64,000 nucleotides of DNA. Origin: Adiantum capillus-veneris (taxonomy: Eukaryota > Streptophyta > Polypodiopsida > Polypodiales > Pteridaceae). The stretch covers positions 93,876,612-93,940,611 of the forward strand of contig CM043945.1 in assembly GCA_014529385.2 (NCBI GenBank). Reading direction: 5' to 3'. The notes under the pieces were generated by a model. It was not told the DNA's origin. It saw only the letters and a list, made by a program, of their open reading frames with translations, and searched no databases. The translations under genes were made by a program, and so were the position numbers. This document shows positions 23,523 to 35,231 of this stretch, in pieces; positions within the stretch are counted from its first letter, which is position 1, and each line of letters starts with the position of its first letter.

Positions 23523-25722
23523 TGATAGCCGTTTTTTGGCTATCCAAATTTTCATAGTGAGCTATCTCACCCTACCAAAATCACCCAAACAATGTGGCTA
23601 TCCCTAACATTTCACTGTACATAGGCGTGTGTGAGTTGGGGGACTTTTCCCATATTTTCTAAAAAACCCTCAATTAGCTAGTCACTGGGTTAGTTGAGCC
23701 AAAAAATAAAATAATAATTTAAAAAAGGTATATTATGGACTCTTTGTGTGTAAATATTTCATTGTATATAGGACCTAAATATAAGGATTTCATTGTATAT
23801 AGGACCTAAATATTTCATTGTATATAGGACCTAAATATAAGGATTTTTCACAATTATTTTGGTATTTATTTAAATATTTCTACCTATGTGTGTGTTATTT
23901 ATGCTATGTACATTGACTCACCAACCACAATTTTTCTTACCATTTCGCATACTCTTTATTCCATAAAGAAATAATTTCATACAAGCTTCTCTTATTTTTG
24001 GTGTAACTCCATCCAAACAAAAATCCCAAAAAACTAGTTTTATTTATGCGTATATTTTTTCACTATTGTGATTTTTTCCTTCCTACATCTATTCTCTATT
24101 ACTCTCATAAATTAGAACACCAAAAATATTCATCTTTTTATGGTAGACTTATAATGAGAGAGATTTATTTTGACCCCTTATATTTTTTTCACCTATATTA
24201 TTTATATTTGACATGTACATATCATTTTTTAGACCACTCAATATTTTATTTCCTTAGTTGTACTATTCATTTATATCATGATCTCAACAATATCTTTAAT
24301 TATAAACCCACCAAATAAGGTCAAGGGTATGAGCTCGTGTCTCCTACACATACTTCCATTCCAAAATTGACCACCTAGTCTCATTTTTCCTCCTCCATAT
24401 TACCCATATCTATCAAAAAAACCACAAAATTCAGCCTCTTCTCTTGAAAGACAAGATCATGGTAATTGATTACTCACATTCAATTACCTTGGCTCCCAAG
24501 GAAGGTCAAGAGTGGAGAAAAAACGTACCGTCAAAGCTAGTGGACCGTCAACAAGCGTCAAAATTGACCCTACTCAAGACACTTGGAGCATCAACATTGT
24601 AAGAAATCCATATTTTCTTACCTATTAAGAGTTTTTTCTTCCTTATTTGTATCCTACATGGCTACGCCCATTGTAAATATCCAATTCCATTTGTAAATCA
24701 ATAAAAATACTAACTCTACTAATTTACTAACACTAACCTACTATGAAAAGTCGTATCACCTCCACTTCTCTCCTCTCTGTTTTCTTCATCTATCCCCACC
24801 AACTTCTTGATTATTTCAAGCAAAAGAAATTAGACAACCATAGCTAGAGGAGTAACCCTAGCCCTCAAAATTGCTATAAAAGGAGGGTGTAGCTAGCACA
24901 AAAGGGGGGAGCCATAAGCAAGAGCACTATGCTATAGCTTGAGAAGCCAAGCTCAACCTCTTGAGAAGGAGCTCTTGAGTGGAAGCTCATTGGCTTATGC
25001 ATATGCATGTGTTGTATTAGGGGTGATTAGAAAGGGTGCTCTATGCCATTGTAAGAGAGAGTGATCATTCAATCTATCATTTCTCCTACTAGTGTAAGCC
25101 CCAAATTCGCTGAATCAAGGAGCGTGGATTTGGACTAAGCATGGATACTTTGTCTCTCTTCCAACGTGAATTCATGGACAACAATGATGTGAAAGTGTCT
25201 TGGTGTTTTATTTATGTTTTTGATAGCTTCTTTCTGGGTGTTGTCATCAATTTAGCCATAAATCTCACATACTGTAAGAGGGCGACAGGGTAGAGAGGAC
25301 TCCCCTGGCCTTAAGACAGTGACTAGGGTGGCTTTTCTTGTGATGTGTTGTGGTGTAATTTACTCAAGCTATGTTGAACAAATACTAATATCACTTTGAT
25401 TGGTCATGACAGATTTGTAAGAAGGTATTAATGCAACAAGCATCCCCTCCCCCTTCTCTCTCTTTCTTACATATATAATTGTGTTCGCTTGATCACTTCC
25501 GATACATTTCAAAGCAACCCAAGCACTCTCTCTCTCTCTCTCTCTCTTTACGTGTCCTAGTTTGCATCCAGACTAGGTGGTGCCCCAAATTTGTGTAGGG
25601 TTAGGTTGTGGGTTTGTGTGTGTGTTTGTTGTTTTTTTCAACCCCAACCCAATTGAGCAGCACAGGAGCCTAGAAGGGTTCTTAGAGGCCACTCTTCTTG
25701 TTGGCCACCCCGGACCGCCTCA
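23523..25722 (+). repeat. 5' LTR of the truncated relative
   Basis: Starts TGATAGCCG and ends CCGCCTCA, as in the full element. Contains a plus-strand TATAAAAGG box at 24875-24883 and a short CT microsatellite at about 25529-25548. Also has a private triplication at 23756-23842. Confidence 0.9.
23756..23842. repeat. short tandem triplication in the LTR
   Basis: ATTTCATTGTATATAGGACC recurs at 23756, 23788 and 23811. The corresponding part of the LTRs at 6005-6050 and 15625-15670 has a single related copy. Confidence 0.85.
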
Positions 25723-25725
25723 AAT

Positions 25726-25743
25726 TGGTGCCCCCACTAAGGA
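25726..25743 (+). other. putative primer-binding site
   Basis: TGGTGCCCCCACTAAGGA follows the LTR end by 3 nt. It is the same site as at 13231-13248 with a small difference. Confidence 0.6.
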
Positions 25744-25798
25744 CGGCTTTTGTATCTTTTTGTGTAGGTTCAACATTTAGCATAGTCAAGTAGGTTGC

Positions 25799-26011
25799 AT
25801 GAATCACGAGAATTTGTATGATCCTTTCATTCCCATTGCAAAGCAAAAGGTACACATAATTGTTAGTACTAAGTTGCAATTTCAACGTGTAATTCGTAGA
25901 ATTTTAGGTCCCCTTAGGTTGGCAGAGATAAACGCATCAGTAAATCCCTTTATTTTGCCTCTCATTAGGTACGACCTTAGTTTGGATGTCTATATTTTTG
26001 TTTTGTTTTAA
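25799..26011 (+). CDS. leader ORF 1, copy in truncated element (70 aa)
   Basis: Counterpart of 12963-13175, same length, four amino-acid replacements against fourteen silent codon changes. It remains open although the gag behind it is broken, so the selective constraint reflects its earlier history within active elements. No recognised domain. Confidence 0.65.
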   Translation: MNHENLYDPFIPIAKQKVHIIVSTKLQFQRVIRRILGPLRLAEINASVNPFILPLIRYDLSLDVYIFVLF

Positions 26012-26032
26012 GCATTAGGTCATGCATAGACG

Positions 26033-26251
26033 ATGGATAATGGCCCAGGAATAGAGGTTTTTCCCTTCCATTTCACTCCACACATTATAATAAACGTTGC
26101 AATTAGTAGGAAGATCCACTTGCAACAACGTATGGTGTTCATGTTTGGTGCCCAGAAAGTAGGAGAAATTGTGGCGTCACCAAACCCTGTCATCCTGCCT
26201 CTTATTGATTATCATAGGTCATTTGATGTGAATATTTTTATTTTGTTGTAG
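26033..26251 (+). CDS. leader ORF 2, copy in truncated element (72 aa)
   Basis: Counterpart of 12723-12941, same length. It lies in frame with leader ORF 1, after a 21-nt gap with conserved in-frame TAA and TAG. It ends 80 bp before the gag start, with no trace of units A and B in between. Confidence 0.6.
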   Translation: MDNGPGIEVFPFHFTPHIIINVAISRKIHLQQRMVFMFGAQKVGEIVASPNPVILPLIDYHRSFDVNIFILL

Positions 26252-26330
26252 AATAGATTGCAATTTAGAAAATACTACTGTGTAAATCTTTAAAAATAAA
26301 AAATAAATGTTGTCACTTTGAAACTGATTC

Positions 26331-26562
26331 AATGGAGGCCAGCGCCAAATGTTCGGATATCCTCTTTTCTTTGGAGAGCCTGGAGAGGATGCATAATTAT
26401 TTTTAGCAAATTTCAAGATGTCTTGTTGTATCAAGAGGATAGTAACTGATCAAGAACGTGTAGAGATGTTTGAGGTGGTCCTTAGGAAATATACTAGCAC
26501 TTGGTTTGACTCTTTGCTTGACGAAGTTAAAGGGAATTACACGAAAGTTGTGAATCCATCTG
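26331..26562 (+). pseudogene. 5' fragment of gag
   Basis: Text equivalent to the gag N-terminus (GYPLFFGEPGEDA, CIKRIVTDQERVEMFEVV, TSTWFDSL) is readable. A one-base shift after the ATG and a TAA near 26394 break it, and homology ends near 26558. Confidence 0.85.
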
Positions 26563-26574
26563 TGTCTACTGCTG

Positions 26575-27819
26575 TGTTGTAAGAAGAGGTCGACGGGTGG
26601 ACGCTGCAATCAGGTGCAAGAGACACTGCCCCAAAAAATGGAGCAATGCCGAGGAGGCCGAACTGCAGAGGTTGACAGGGAGAAACCGAGGCGGGGGGGG
26701 GGTATAGGGGAAGGCGGAAACGCTGGCGGCAGCAGGAGGAGGGGGTGACGGGGGGGGCAGAGGGCAGGTAGCGAACGGGCTGGAGGCAGCGCAGGCAAGC
26801 AGCGGGCTGGTAGGGCTTGGTGCAGATTGACTGGCAGTGTGGGGGAGGGCAGCGGGGCAAAGGGGTAGGGGGGAGAGGCAGCGGGCTGAGGAGGGGGGGG
26901 GGTGTGTCTAGGTGGGCAGCAGTAGCAAGCTCGCGAGTTCCCAGTTACCTTCGCTGAATCACTATCTTTTATATAACTGCTTTGTTTGTGAATCAAGAAT
27001 ATTGTACTCCTACTTTCCGGATAAGCTTTGTAATGATGAGCCAGGGATACAAGCTTCCAGATTGTATCAACCTGTCTTTAGTTAGAGCTCCTAAATTATT
27101 AGTTTTGACCACCAAAAACCTTGGCTAAGGTATAAAACCCTTTTGACTATAGGTTATTATTGAGTTTTGGATAATGAAATACAGAGCGTGAGGTAGCGGC
27201 ACTCAGTTCTCTCCTTCTTGCGCTTCCTACTCCCTCCCCGGTTGTCACATTGCAGTCACGTCTGCTGTGTTGGAACCGCAGGTAAGAGCTCTATGCATTG
27301 ATGTAAGCATTTCACAGTATTTCATAGCTTTTGGCGTCATTGACCCGTGGCCTAATTTCATCATAAGTAGGAATTTATACATCAAAATCAAAAACTAAGC
27401 ATAGGCGGGGCATTGGGGCATCATTGCTAAGCATTTAGATGCATTTTGGGTCAAAAACGACAGGGTCAAAAATCCACTGCTGTTAATAATCGCGATTTTT
27501 TCACTTGACCTAAAGTGGGATTTGAGACCATAAGCATGTGTTGTTAGGTCTTATAAACATGTCCTAGAAGTTTCATTACGTTTGGATGTCATTTGATGCT
27601 GTAACGGATGTAATTTGTTTGTCGATGAGTGATTCGCTTTTGGTGATTTCAGTCACTTGAGTGTAGCTTGAGTTAGATGCGAGTTGTTTGTTTCCATGAT
27701 ATTGACAACCTCTTGTAGCCTCTATGTCGAGTCAGCTTTGTCTCATGGATTGAAATTTTATTCGTGGTTCTCGCTACATCTGCAATAAGATAGGAGTGAG
27801 ATTAGACACCTGTCCAACA
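26575..27819 (+). repeat. 5' LTR
   Basis: TGTTG at 26575 and CCAACA at 27814-27819 form matching ends. The end is fixed by the primer site immediately after it; the start is inferred from the terminal match and from loss of gag homology just before. Includes a G-rich block (26640-26930) and a likely transcript start region before a GTAAGAG at 27281. Confidence 0.65.
26640..26930. other. G-rich island within the LTR
   Basis: Roughly 290 bp with many runs of 3-10 G on the plus strand (near 26691, 26751, 26891), far above the AT-rich surroundings. The proline-rich minus-strand frame across it follows from composition. The runs fit G-quadruplex-forming sequence. Confidence 0.8.
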
Positions 27820-27843
27820 TTTGGCGCCGCCGTCGGGGATCGA
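27820..27843 (+). other. primer-binding site, tRNA-Asp type
   Basis: TTTGGCGCCGCCGTCGGGGA followed by TCGAA directly follows the LTR. It matches the complement of the plant tRNA-Asp 3' end (TGGCGCCGTTGCCGGGGATC) with few mismatches. This primer type is common in plant gypsy elements of the Tat/Athila group. Confidence 0.88.
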
Positions 27844-28501
27844 AGAGACCTAAACTAGGAAAAAACACGAGCATCTTGTGAAGTTATCCTTTAACCTCCT
27901 CTAGGATCTCCTAGAGTAAAAACTTTCTTTTTAAAACCGCATAGCCTGAGATTGTCGTCTTTTGTTGTGCAGAGGTAGCTTGTAAGTAATCGTACTTGCT
28001 GAGTGCCTTTAGAATTGTAGGATTGTAGAATTAGACTAGGGTTTTGAGAATGATTGGTAGATGAGATAAGTCTTAAGATCAAGGCTCAGAAAACCATTAA
28101 AATAAAATAAAACAAGTGTTTGTTGACACTTTCCACAACCCCATTGCAGTAGAACTTAGGAGTAGGGTAAGCAGAATCCGAGGTGTGTTTCAGAACATTG
28201 CTCTCTCCGAAAGAATCAATTGTGAGTTGTTATGTGAAGTTGCAAAATTTCAGGTCTACGGCTAGAAATAACACCAAAAGACTGTCAACATGTCAATCCG
28301 ACTGAAGAGTATACTTAAAAGCTGTATGAACCAGTGGGTAAGCTCAAGGATACATTGAGGTAAAAATTTCAAGAGTCTGCAAAAAATCAGATTATTTACT
28401 TTTTCTTGACATTTTAGGCCAAATTAAGTTTTGATTTGGCTCAGAGTCTTAAAATAGCTCATGAAAAGACTATCCAGTGAAAAAGTTCATTTTAAGCCTA
28501 A
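27844..28501 (+). other. untranslated leader, proximal part
   Basis: No reading frame with recognisable content. A half palindrome GATTATTTAC occurs at 28390. Confidence 0.5.
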
Positions 28502-29390
28502 AGTAAATAATCACAATTATTTACTTTCAGCTCAAAATTGACCAAGGTTGATACCAAAGACTCTATGCATGTGTACAAACAACTTTTGTAAAGGCACGTA
28601 GGATTTGAATCACCAAATTGAGCAAAAACTGGATAAAAACTAGAGTCTGTACTGACTTTTGGAAAATTAAGTGTAAATTTGGGGAAATTTTGTTTAAACT
28701 AAATGAAACTTGATTTATAGGTTTATATTGATGTGATAAACATGTGTACATGCTCAGTTGATCATTAAGATGCAAAAATTTGCCAGAAGTAAATAATCAC
28801 GATTATTTACATCTGTCCCAATTTTCAACTTTTTTGACCAAGTCAGCAGACCACTTGCTTTAGCATGTTTTAATAAGCCGACAAATCAAATTTGGTAAGA
28901 TTTGGATCATTGGATTGAAAATTGTGGTAAATTTTGCAAAGTCAATCTTCTGCAGATACAAAACTGATGACCATTTGAACAAAAAGTGACCAAACTTGAT
29001 GAAACCTGGCTAGGGAGCTTAAGTTGAGATACATAATAGATCTGTGTCAAGATTGGAACAAAAACTTGTAAAAACATAGTAGGAGTAAATAATCGTGATT
29101 ATTTACATCTACTACAAAAATTGATAATCTTGCACATTTGAGTATACCACAAGGTCAAGCATATCAAGTAGAACACACAAATCAATTTTGGTGAAATTTG
29201 GATTACAAAAGCGTGACTTAAGCCAGATTCTTGGAAACTGAGTCTGCGGATACGAAACAGTTGCTAAACTTGAACAAATTTTATCCAAACTTAGTGAAAC
29301 TTGTCCAGGGACCTTAATAGTTTGTATACTTGGCAAATCAAGCCAAAAAGTGAAAATAACTGAGAAAAGTAAATTATCGCGATTATTTAC
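28502..29390. repeat. diverged ~290-bp repeats each ending in a palindrome
   Basis: Palindromes built on AAATAATC-NN-GATTATTT (28502-28525, 28789-28810, 29085-29106, 29369-29390) lie 284-296 bp apart. Between them parts align, e.g. TCTGCAGATAC/TCTGCGGATAC and AACTT(G)ATGAAACCTG/AACTTAGTGAAACTTG, so these are old tandem units whose palindrome has been kept best. Confidence 0.85.
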
Positions 29391-30027
29391 TACTGCTACA
29401 CAAAGACACCATTTTTTACTTTTGAACTTGTACAGTGTTAGACCAACATAATACAAGGCCACCGGGCAATTTTGGGTTCAATTGGATCCAAAATTGGTAC
29501 ATGTTCACTTAGTTTTTAGGTTGCAGATTAGTCCTTTGATTTTTTACAAAAGTGGAATCTAAAAGTCTCAACTTTTGACTCATTTAGCTCGATTTGGAGT
29601 GATCCACATAGACCGTTACAATAGCTAGCAAGAATTGTAGAGTCTTTGTGAAAGAATAGCTAACTTGATCAAAATTGATATAGGAATCAGGTTGCAGACA
29701 AGAAATTGGCAGCTTGATAGAAGTTGCAATCAAGTCAAATGGAACAAGTCAATCCGACGGTAAGTACTCTATCCAGGGCTTCACAAGTCTTTATGAACCT
29801 TAGATCTGGTCGTATACTAGGAAACCAAGGCATATTTGGAGAAACCTCTAGTAGAGTATCCATCGAATAAAGTGTGAATCAAGGAAATCCCTTGCACACT
29901 ATCCTTGAGGAAGTCTTAGACACTTTTTTTGGATTCAACATCTGAAATGTCTTCCTATTCGACTCACTCATAAATCGGAACCACAGTGCGCTATAAGCAT
30001 ATACTCCTTTTTTATAAGACTAATCGC
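29391..30027 (+). other. untranslated leader, distal part
   Basis: Possibly a further worn repeat unit without a palindrome. No coding content recognised. Confidence 0.4.
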
Positions 30028-31267
30028 CATGGAGCTTAGGTTTACCTGGATCCTAATGGAGAGTATGCTATTCGCATTGACGACCGTGGTATTGAGTTTG
30101 AAGAGGAAATCAGGGCAAACAAACAAAGAAAAATGTGCATGGATAGAAACAGAACTCAGTATTTACAAGTTGAAAACCCTGACATGATAGACCAATGGGG
30201 GTTAGAAGTAAATACCATACTTCCAGATATGGAAGCAAAAGAAGGACCACCTACTTTAGAATTCGAGGGAAACGGCTTACTGCGGATAATCCTAGGATCG
30301 AAGTCTATTGTTGGGAAGATAGAAACGTAAAAGATCTCCTATGGACTTTGCATGCCGAATCACAAAAACTAACATCCATGAAGATCATCTATATCTTCAA
30401 GATCAAAGATAAGCGTTTAGCAGATCTACCAACCTACCTATTTAGGGATTGTTATAACAACAACTTTATTATCATGACTCCTGAGGAGGTGGAACAAACC
30501 AAATACCAAGGGTACTCCAGAAGGGATTGGATATTGGGCCAAGGACTAGAAACTATTGCAAGAGAAGAACACCGTGAGAGATCTTCTAAGAGTAATGTTA
30601 AGAAACTAGAAACCACCTCTTCACAAAGAAAACTGGGTGACACTAAGGCCAGTCCAGGGCTACATGAGTCACTATTTGCAACCGACTCGTTTGAAGGACT
30701 TGGATCAGGATCAACTGCTAGGAGACTGGGAGTTGAGCCAAATAGACGTGTCCAACCAGCTGGCTTTCAAAAATGGGTCAAAAAATATAGTGGATCTGGG
30801 GATCCATATGACCACTTAACAAGCTTTAAACAAGTACTAAGAGCAGAACGCATATTTGATTTTTATACTCAATTCGAGGGGTTTGGAATTAAATTAGAAG
30901 TGAAAGCATTGACATGGTTCCAAAACATTCCACCAGGTCAATCATGGACTTAAATACACTAGGTCAAGGATTTGTAGCTGCTTGTTCCAAAATGGGGATC
31001 AAACACAATAGGTAGCTCAAATCTATAGCTTTAAAGAGAAACAAGGTGAGTCTATTAGGGATTGTGCAACTTGAATGAAGCAATACATTGCAAGATGCCC
31101 AAAGCTCAAGATATCTACAGAAAAAAGACTAGTATCATTGTTTCTAGAGGGAGTGCTAAACAAAGAACTTCATGCTATATTGTATAGCAAGAAGCATACA
31201 ACCCTAGAAGAGTGTGTGTCAGATGCTATTGACTTAGGAGAAAATTGTGATATTTTCAATCATTAGG
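30028..31267 (+). pseudogene. gag, 5' part
   Basis: Coding resemblance starts near 30028 (YLDPNGEYAIRIDDRG), continues through 30133-30330, then shifts frame to 30195-30953. That frame ends in a typical retrotransposon gag core (KYSGSGDPYDHLTSFKQVL, ALTWFQ). More gag follows at 31075-31266 (RLVSLFLEGV) after further breaks. A MITE interrupts it at 31268. Gag would form the particle; this copy cannot. Confidence 0.85.
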
Positions 31268-31674
31268 AAGGGGATGGGGTCTAGGAGGGCCTCTTTATTT
31301 TCCATGAGCTTATGGAGGTGATTAACATTTTGGCAAGTAGGTATACGTCATGTGTGTAAGAATGGTGGGTGTGTACGTTTCTCCCCAAAAAGGAGGTGGA
31401 CAATTTTATGTTTTTCTTCCACACATAATCTCTGATTTGAGAGGAGATCATAGATTTGCAATCTACACATCGAGCTCTTTCCATATATATGTTACATGAT
31501 ATGGCTTTATTGGTTAAATTTTAAATTCCATTTTGGGGGGAAATTTGAATTCAAATAAACTAGCCATTTTTTCTGTTTGAATTCAAAAGCTCTCCTTTGA
31601 TTATTTTTTTAATACTAAAGTTTTGACTTCCTTAAATTGCCAAATAAAGAGGCCCTCCTAAACCCCATTCTCTT
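31268..31674. mobile_element. MITE with ~33-bp terminal inverted repeats
   Basis: The ends AAGGGGATGGGGTCTAGG and, on the other strand, AAGAGAATGGGGTTTAGG continue into GAGGGCCTCTTTATTT on both sides. The flanks are CATTAGG (31261-31267) and CATAAGG (31675-31681), likely a target duplication with one change. The ~400-bp body has no coding frame. It sits inside gag of the 26575 element, so it is younger. Superfamily unknown; duplication length 7-9 bp would fit hAT or Mutator types. Confidence 0.8.
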
Positions 31675-32500
31675 CATAAGGTGAAGAAGATGTCCCTAAG
31701 GATAACCAAAGGGAGAAAACAACATCCAAAAAACCAGCACAAGTAGGAAAGGCTGTTGTAGCACCACTTTTAGCCATAGAAGACATGCTCAAAAGGATGA
31801 ATGACATGCAAAAAACACCTATGAGGGGACCAGGACAAGGGGTACCTCAACAGGGACAACAAATTAGGACAAAAAAATGGTGTGCAATGAAGGGTAAATG
31901 GACCAACCATGAGATCAATGAGTGGTATTATCGACCAAAGTATGATGGGAATGTTCAATACGTGCCTATGAGACCACATGGACAACCCATGTACACATAT
32001 CAACCTAATATTGACCACGCTCAAAGACCACCGATGGGTATGGAAAGACCTCAACCCGTGTTGGGCCAGCAACCTCCATATCCGGGACATAATGCAGTCT
32101 GTAAAGTACATACATCTAGAGGGAGTCATAGATGAACAAGCACTAGTGCCTGTTACACCCTATGCTGAATCTAGTCCATCTACAGTAATGGTAAAGGAGA
32201 TTGATATAATTCACATCCACCACCGTTGGAAGCACCAATGGCTTATGGTACACTAGAGCTTGCACCAATGTATTATGTAGCTAATCAAGGTGTTAGACCT
32301 CCAAATGGTAAGACCCATGATCAATCCAAGAACTGGAAACTGTCATAATTGTGGTACAGAAGATATTGGAAAAACGAATTCCTAGAGCCTGACAAGAACC
32401 TCAAGACAATTGAATCTTATTGTATACAATGTTGCAAAAAGGGAGGACACTTCCCTAAAGATTGTCCAAAAAATCCTTTGAACAAGGGTAAAATTGTAAC
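31675..32500 (+). pseudogene. gag, 3' part with zinc-knuckle remnants
   Basis: Frame 31680-32135 reads GEEDVPKDNQREK, then a proline/glutamine-rich stretch. Near 32335-32475 are two zinc-knuckle-like remnants: CHNCG and CIQCCKKGGHFPKDC, the latter with an off-spaced second Cys. Frame changes and stops separate them. Confidence 0.75.
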
Positions 32501-32988
32501 GTAGTCCAAGTGATACCTAGTAGCTCATCTGAGAGTGGACTGTTCCAATCAAGGTAATCACCAGAGCCCAGGCTAAGAAAAAGAAACCTAACTTCTGTGA
32601 TGATTCGGAGAATACAAAAAGCTATTCCAAGAAAAAGGTGAAAGAAACTAAAAGAAAAATCAAGGAATCCATTGTGAAATCTGGAGGATCCATTTTGGTT
32701 GACAAAAATTTTGAGCCAATTAATGCAGCCTTGAAAGCTTACGAAGCAGGACTTAAAGCACGCCAAAACATGGGAAACAAATGAAAAAACTATCCTTCTC
32801 CAAACATTGAAGCAGCTAAGCTTGAAGCTTATCAAAATTTGGTAAGAATCACGTAAAAGATGCTGGAAAAACAAAAACCCAAGCTCAAAGATATGGTAGA
32901 ACCTAAGGAGCTCATGGTAGGAACCAATAAGGAAAAACTTGAAGTGGTGGTAGAATCCCACCTTGAAACAAAAGAGCCATAATTTATA

Positions 32989-33855
32989 GTGTCGGACAGC
33001 GAAGATGCCTTAGACGGAATTCCATTTGTAATAGAAGACTGGCCAAGACACTTATGGAAAAAAGTTAGAGAGATTAATGATGGGAGCTTAACTCTGAAGT
33101 CAGCTCCTATAGAGGAAGTTTGGTTAGACAACCTACCTCTTGATATGGACATGGATGTACAATCCTTGTATGGGGATTGCGGACCTGAAGCTTTACAAAT
33201 GTCTAAGCCATTGACCTTGATGACACTACACTCATACTTGGGAGATAACGAAGATGAATCCATAGTGTGTAAAACCACTCAGGTCAAAAGAGCGGAACAA
33301 ATCCTAGAGGTAGACAACATACATTCAATCATGTCTACACCCATCCAATGCACTCTTACTTTAGGAAAAATGTTAAAAATCAGACCATATTTATGGAATG
33401 ATCTACAAAAAACTCTAGAGAAGGTTGGAATAACAGGGCTAATTGTAAAAAATTTGGAAAAATTAAAACAAAAAATGGATAACAAAGAGATTAAATTTGT
33501 TCCAATGAACGTTGGAGAGTACTACGAAGTGGAAGAAGGAAACATCACCCTTCCAATGAGATATAATGATATAGAAACCATGGCAATACTGAATAGTGGG
33601 GCAGGCATAGCCATAGCCACAAAAGCAGTATGGGAATCCTGGGGACAACGAGACATTAGACAGACTCGAATGAAATTGCAATTGGCTAATGGACATATTG
33701 CAAGACCCTTAGGACTGCATGAAAAAGTGATAGTTAATTCTTGTGGGATTGAATATCAACACACTTTTGCCATTGTAGACTTTGGGAAGAAACTCAATTA
33801 TGAAACCATCTTGGGAAGACCTTTCATGCATCAAGTACAACTCATCCAAGGTTAG
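32989..33855 (+). pseudogene. aspartic protease (retropepsin) region
   Basis: Open for 288 codons. The catalytic DSGA motif appears as NSGAG (AILNSGAGIAIATKAVW), so the catalytic Asp is lost. ETILGRPFMHQVQ near the end is the usual C-terminal protease motif. Lies between gag and RT as expected. Confidence 0.8.
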
Positions 33856-33991
33856 GAAAACAATTACCTGTACTTGAAGCAAGTGGGATCAATAACAAGG
33901 GTTAATTTAAAAGATCACACTTGTAGAAATGTCATGAAATGCCCATACAAGAATTCGATTTAGTCTCCTCGGTTGAAACTAAGCTTCCATC

Positions 33992-34410
33992 TTGGTTGAA
34001 CAAAGACACTCCTATTTGGATGTGCGGAGCTTCAGAAAACGGGAAGAACATATCTTAGAAAGGGATTGCACAGATGAAGCCTATGTACCTGAACCCTTTC
34101 TAGAGCATTTGTTTGAGCCATTTGAGTGGACTCAAATCTTAGCAACAATGGATGTATGTGTAAACACGTTTATGTCTACTCAATTTTGCAATGATGATGA
34201 CTATGACAATATTCCCATACAAATGATCTCAACCTTTTACATTGAAGACAAAATTTTGGAATCCAAGGACATGATGAAAGCTCTACAAGTATTTTCAAAC
34301 CTCTACTATGATGCAACAGACGAGTTAGAAGAACATTCAGCTACCTCAAAAAGGTATACGAAAAATGTTGACTTTATAGGATTTTCTTAGATCCTAAAAA
34401 GTGCACTTTC
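33992..34410 (+). pseudogene. RT region with internal deletion
   Basis: The linker before RT (132-aa frame) runs directly, after a frame break, into IFLDPKKCTF, which lies past the RT active site. No LP.G..NAP or YxDD motif is present in between, so the RT palm has been deleted. Confidence 0.6.
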
Positions 34411-35081
34411 ATGGGTAGACAAGGAAAAATTATTGGACATTTAGTGTCTAAAAATGGCATAGCTACTGATATGGATAAAATTCATGTTATTGTTGATTTG
34501 CCTAGACCGACAACAGTCAAGGGGGTTCAAGCCTTCATGGGACATTGTGGATATTACAGAGGGTTCATTTACATTTACGCTATAATTGCAAAACCCATGT
34601 ATAGCTTGACTACACACTTTGAATGGAGTGAGGCGTGTGAAGAATCCTTCATGAATCTTAAGAAATCTCTCACTTTAGCTCCAATATTGAAAGCATCAGA
34701 TTGGAATAAGATATTCCACATACATGTAGATGCTTCCAACTTTGCCATCGGATGTATACTAGCTCAACCAGGAGAAGGAAAACTTAATTTTCTATTTCTT
34801 ATGCTAGCTAATAGTTGAATATGGCCAAAAAGAACTATACCACCACCGAAAGGGAAGGACTAGGAATGATCTATGCCGTAAAAAATTATAGACATTACCT
34901 ATTAGCAAACAAATTTGTGTTCTTTGTGGACCACCAAGCGGTATTGTTCTTGGTCAACAAGCCATGCAACACAAGAACAATAGTGAGATGGTTCATCATT
35001 CTTCTAGAGTTTGATTTCACTCTAGTTGTGAAAAAGGGCACCACTCATAAAGACAAGATCATTTGTCAAGGATTGTTTTAG
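34411..35081 (+). pseudogene. RT C-terminus and RNase H
   Basis: 34411-34818 has GHLVSKNGIATD, the connection region, and IHVDASNFAIGCILAQPG, the first RNase H Asp motif. 34815-35081 continues in another frame with YTTTEREGLGMIYAVKNYRHYL and VDHQAVLFLVNK. A single RNase H, no second copy seen. Confidence 0.85.
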
Positions 35082-35231
35082 GGAAACCACCCAAAGGAGT
35101 AGATGATAATCTACTAGATGCATATCTGTTATCCATTGAAATGATACCTCAATGGTCGGAAAATATGGTATCATTGATGACCATAGATCAAGTGGATTTG
35201 CAAATACAACTTCCTATTACAATTGGATTAA

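Larger units (their letters stand above)
23523..26562 (+). mobile_element. truncated relative of the Tat-like element, plus strand
   Basis: LTR (23523-25722), primer site, both leader ORFs and the first ~230 bp of gag are preserved. Everything downstream is lost where the 26575 LTR begins. It lacks the ~1 kb carrying units A and B found in the full element. LTR similarity to 3670-6279 is clearly lower than that between the two LTRs of the full element, so this is an older or different subfamily copy. Confidence 0.88.

Noticed and set aside
24046-24318. 90-aa hydrophobic frame as a membrane protein
   Set aside because: Lies in an AT-rich part of an LTR; hydrophobicity follows from T-rich codons.
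26537-26996. Proline-rich proteins on the minus strand
   Set aside because: Produced by the G-rich island of the LTR; composition-driven and without start or domain support.
28502-29390. CRISPR-like array because of evenly spaced short repeats
   Set aside because: Spacing (~290 bp) is far too long, there are no cas genes, and the DNA is plant nuclear.
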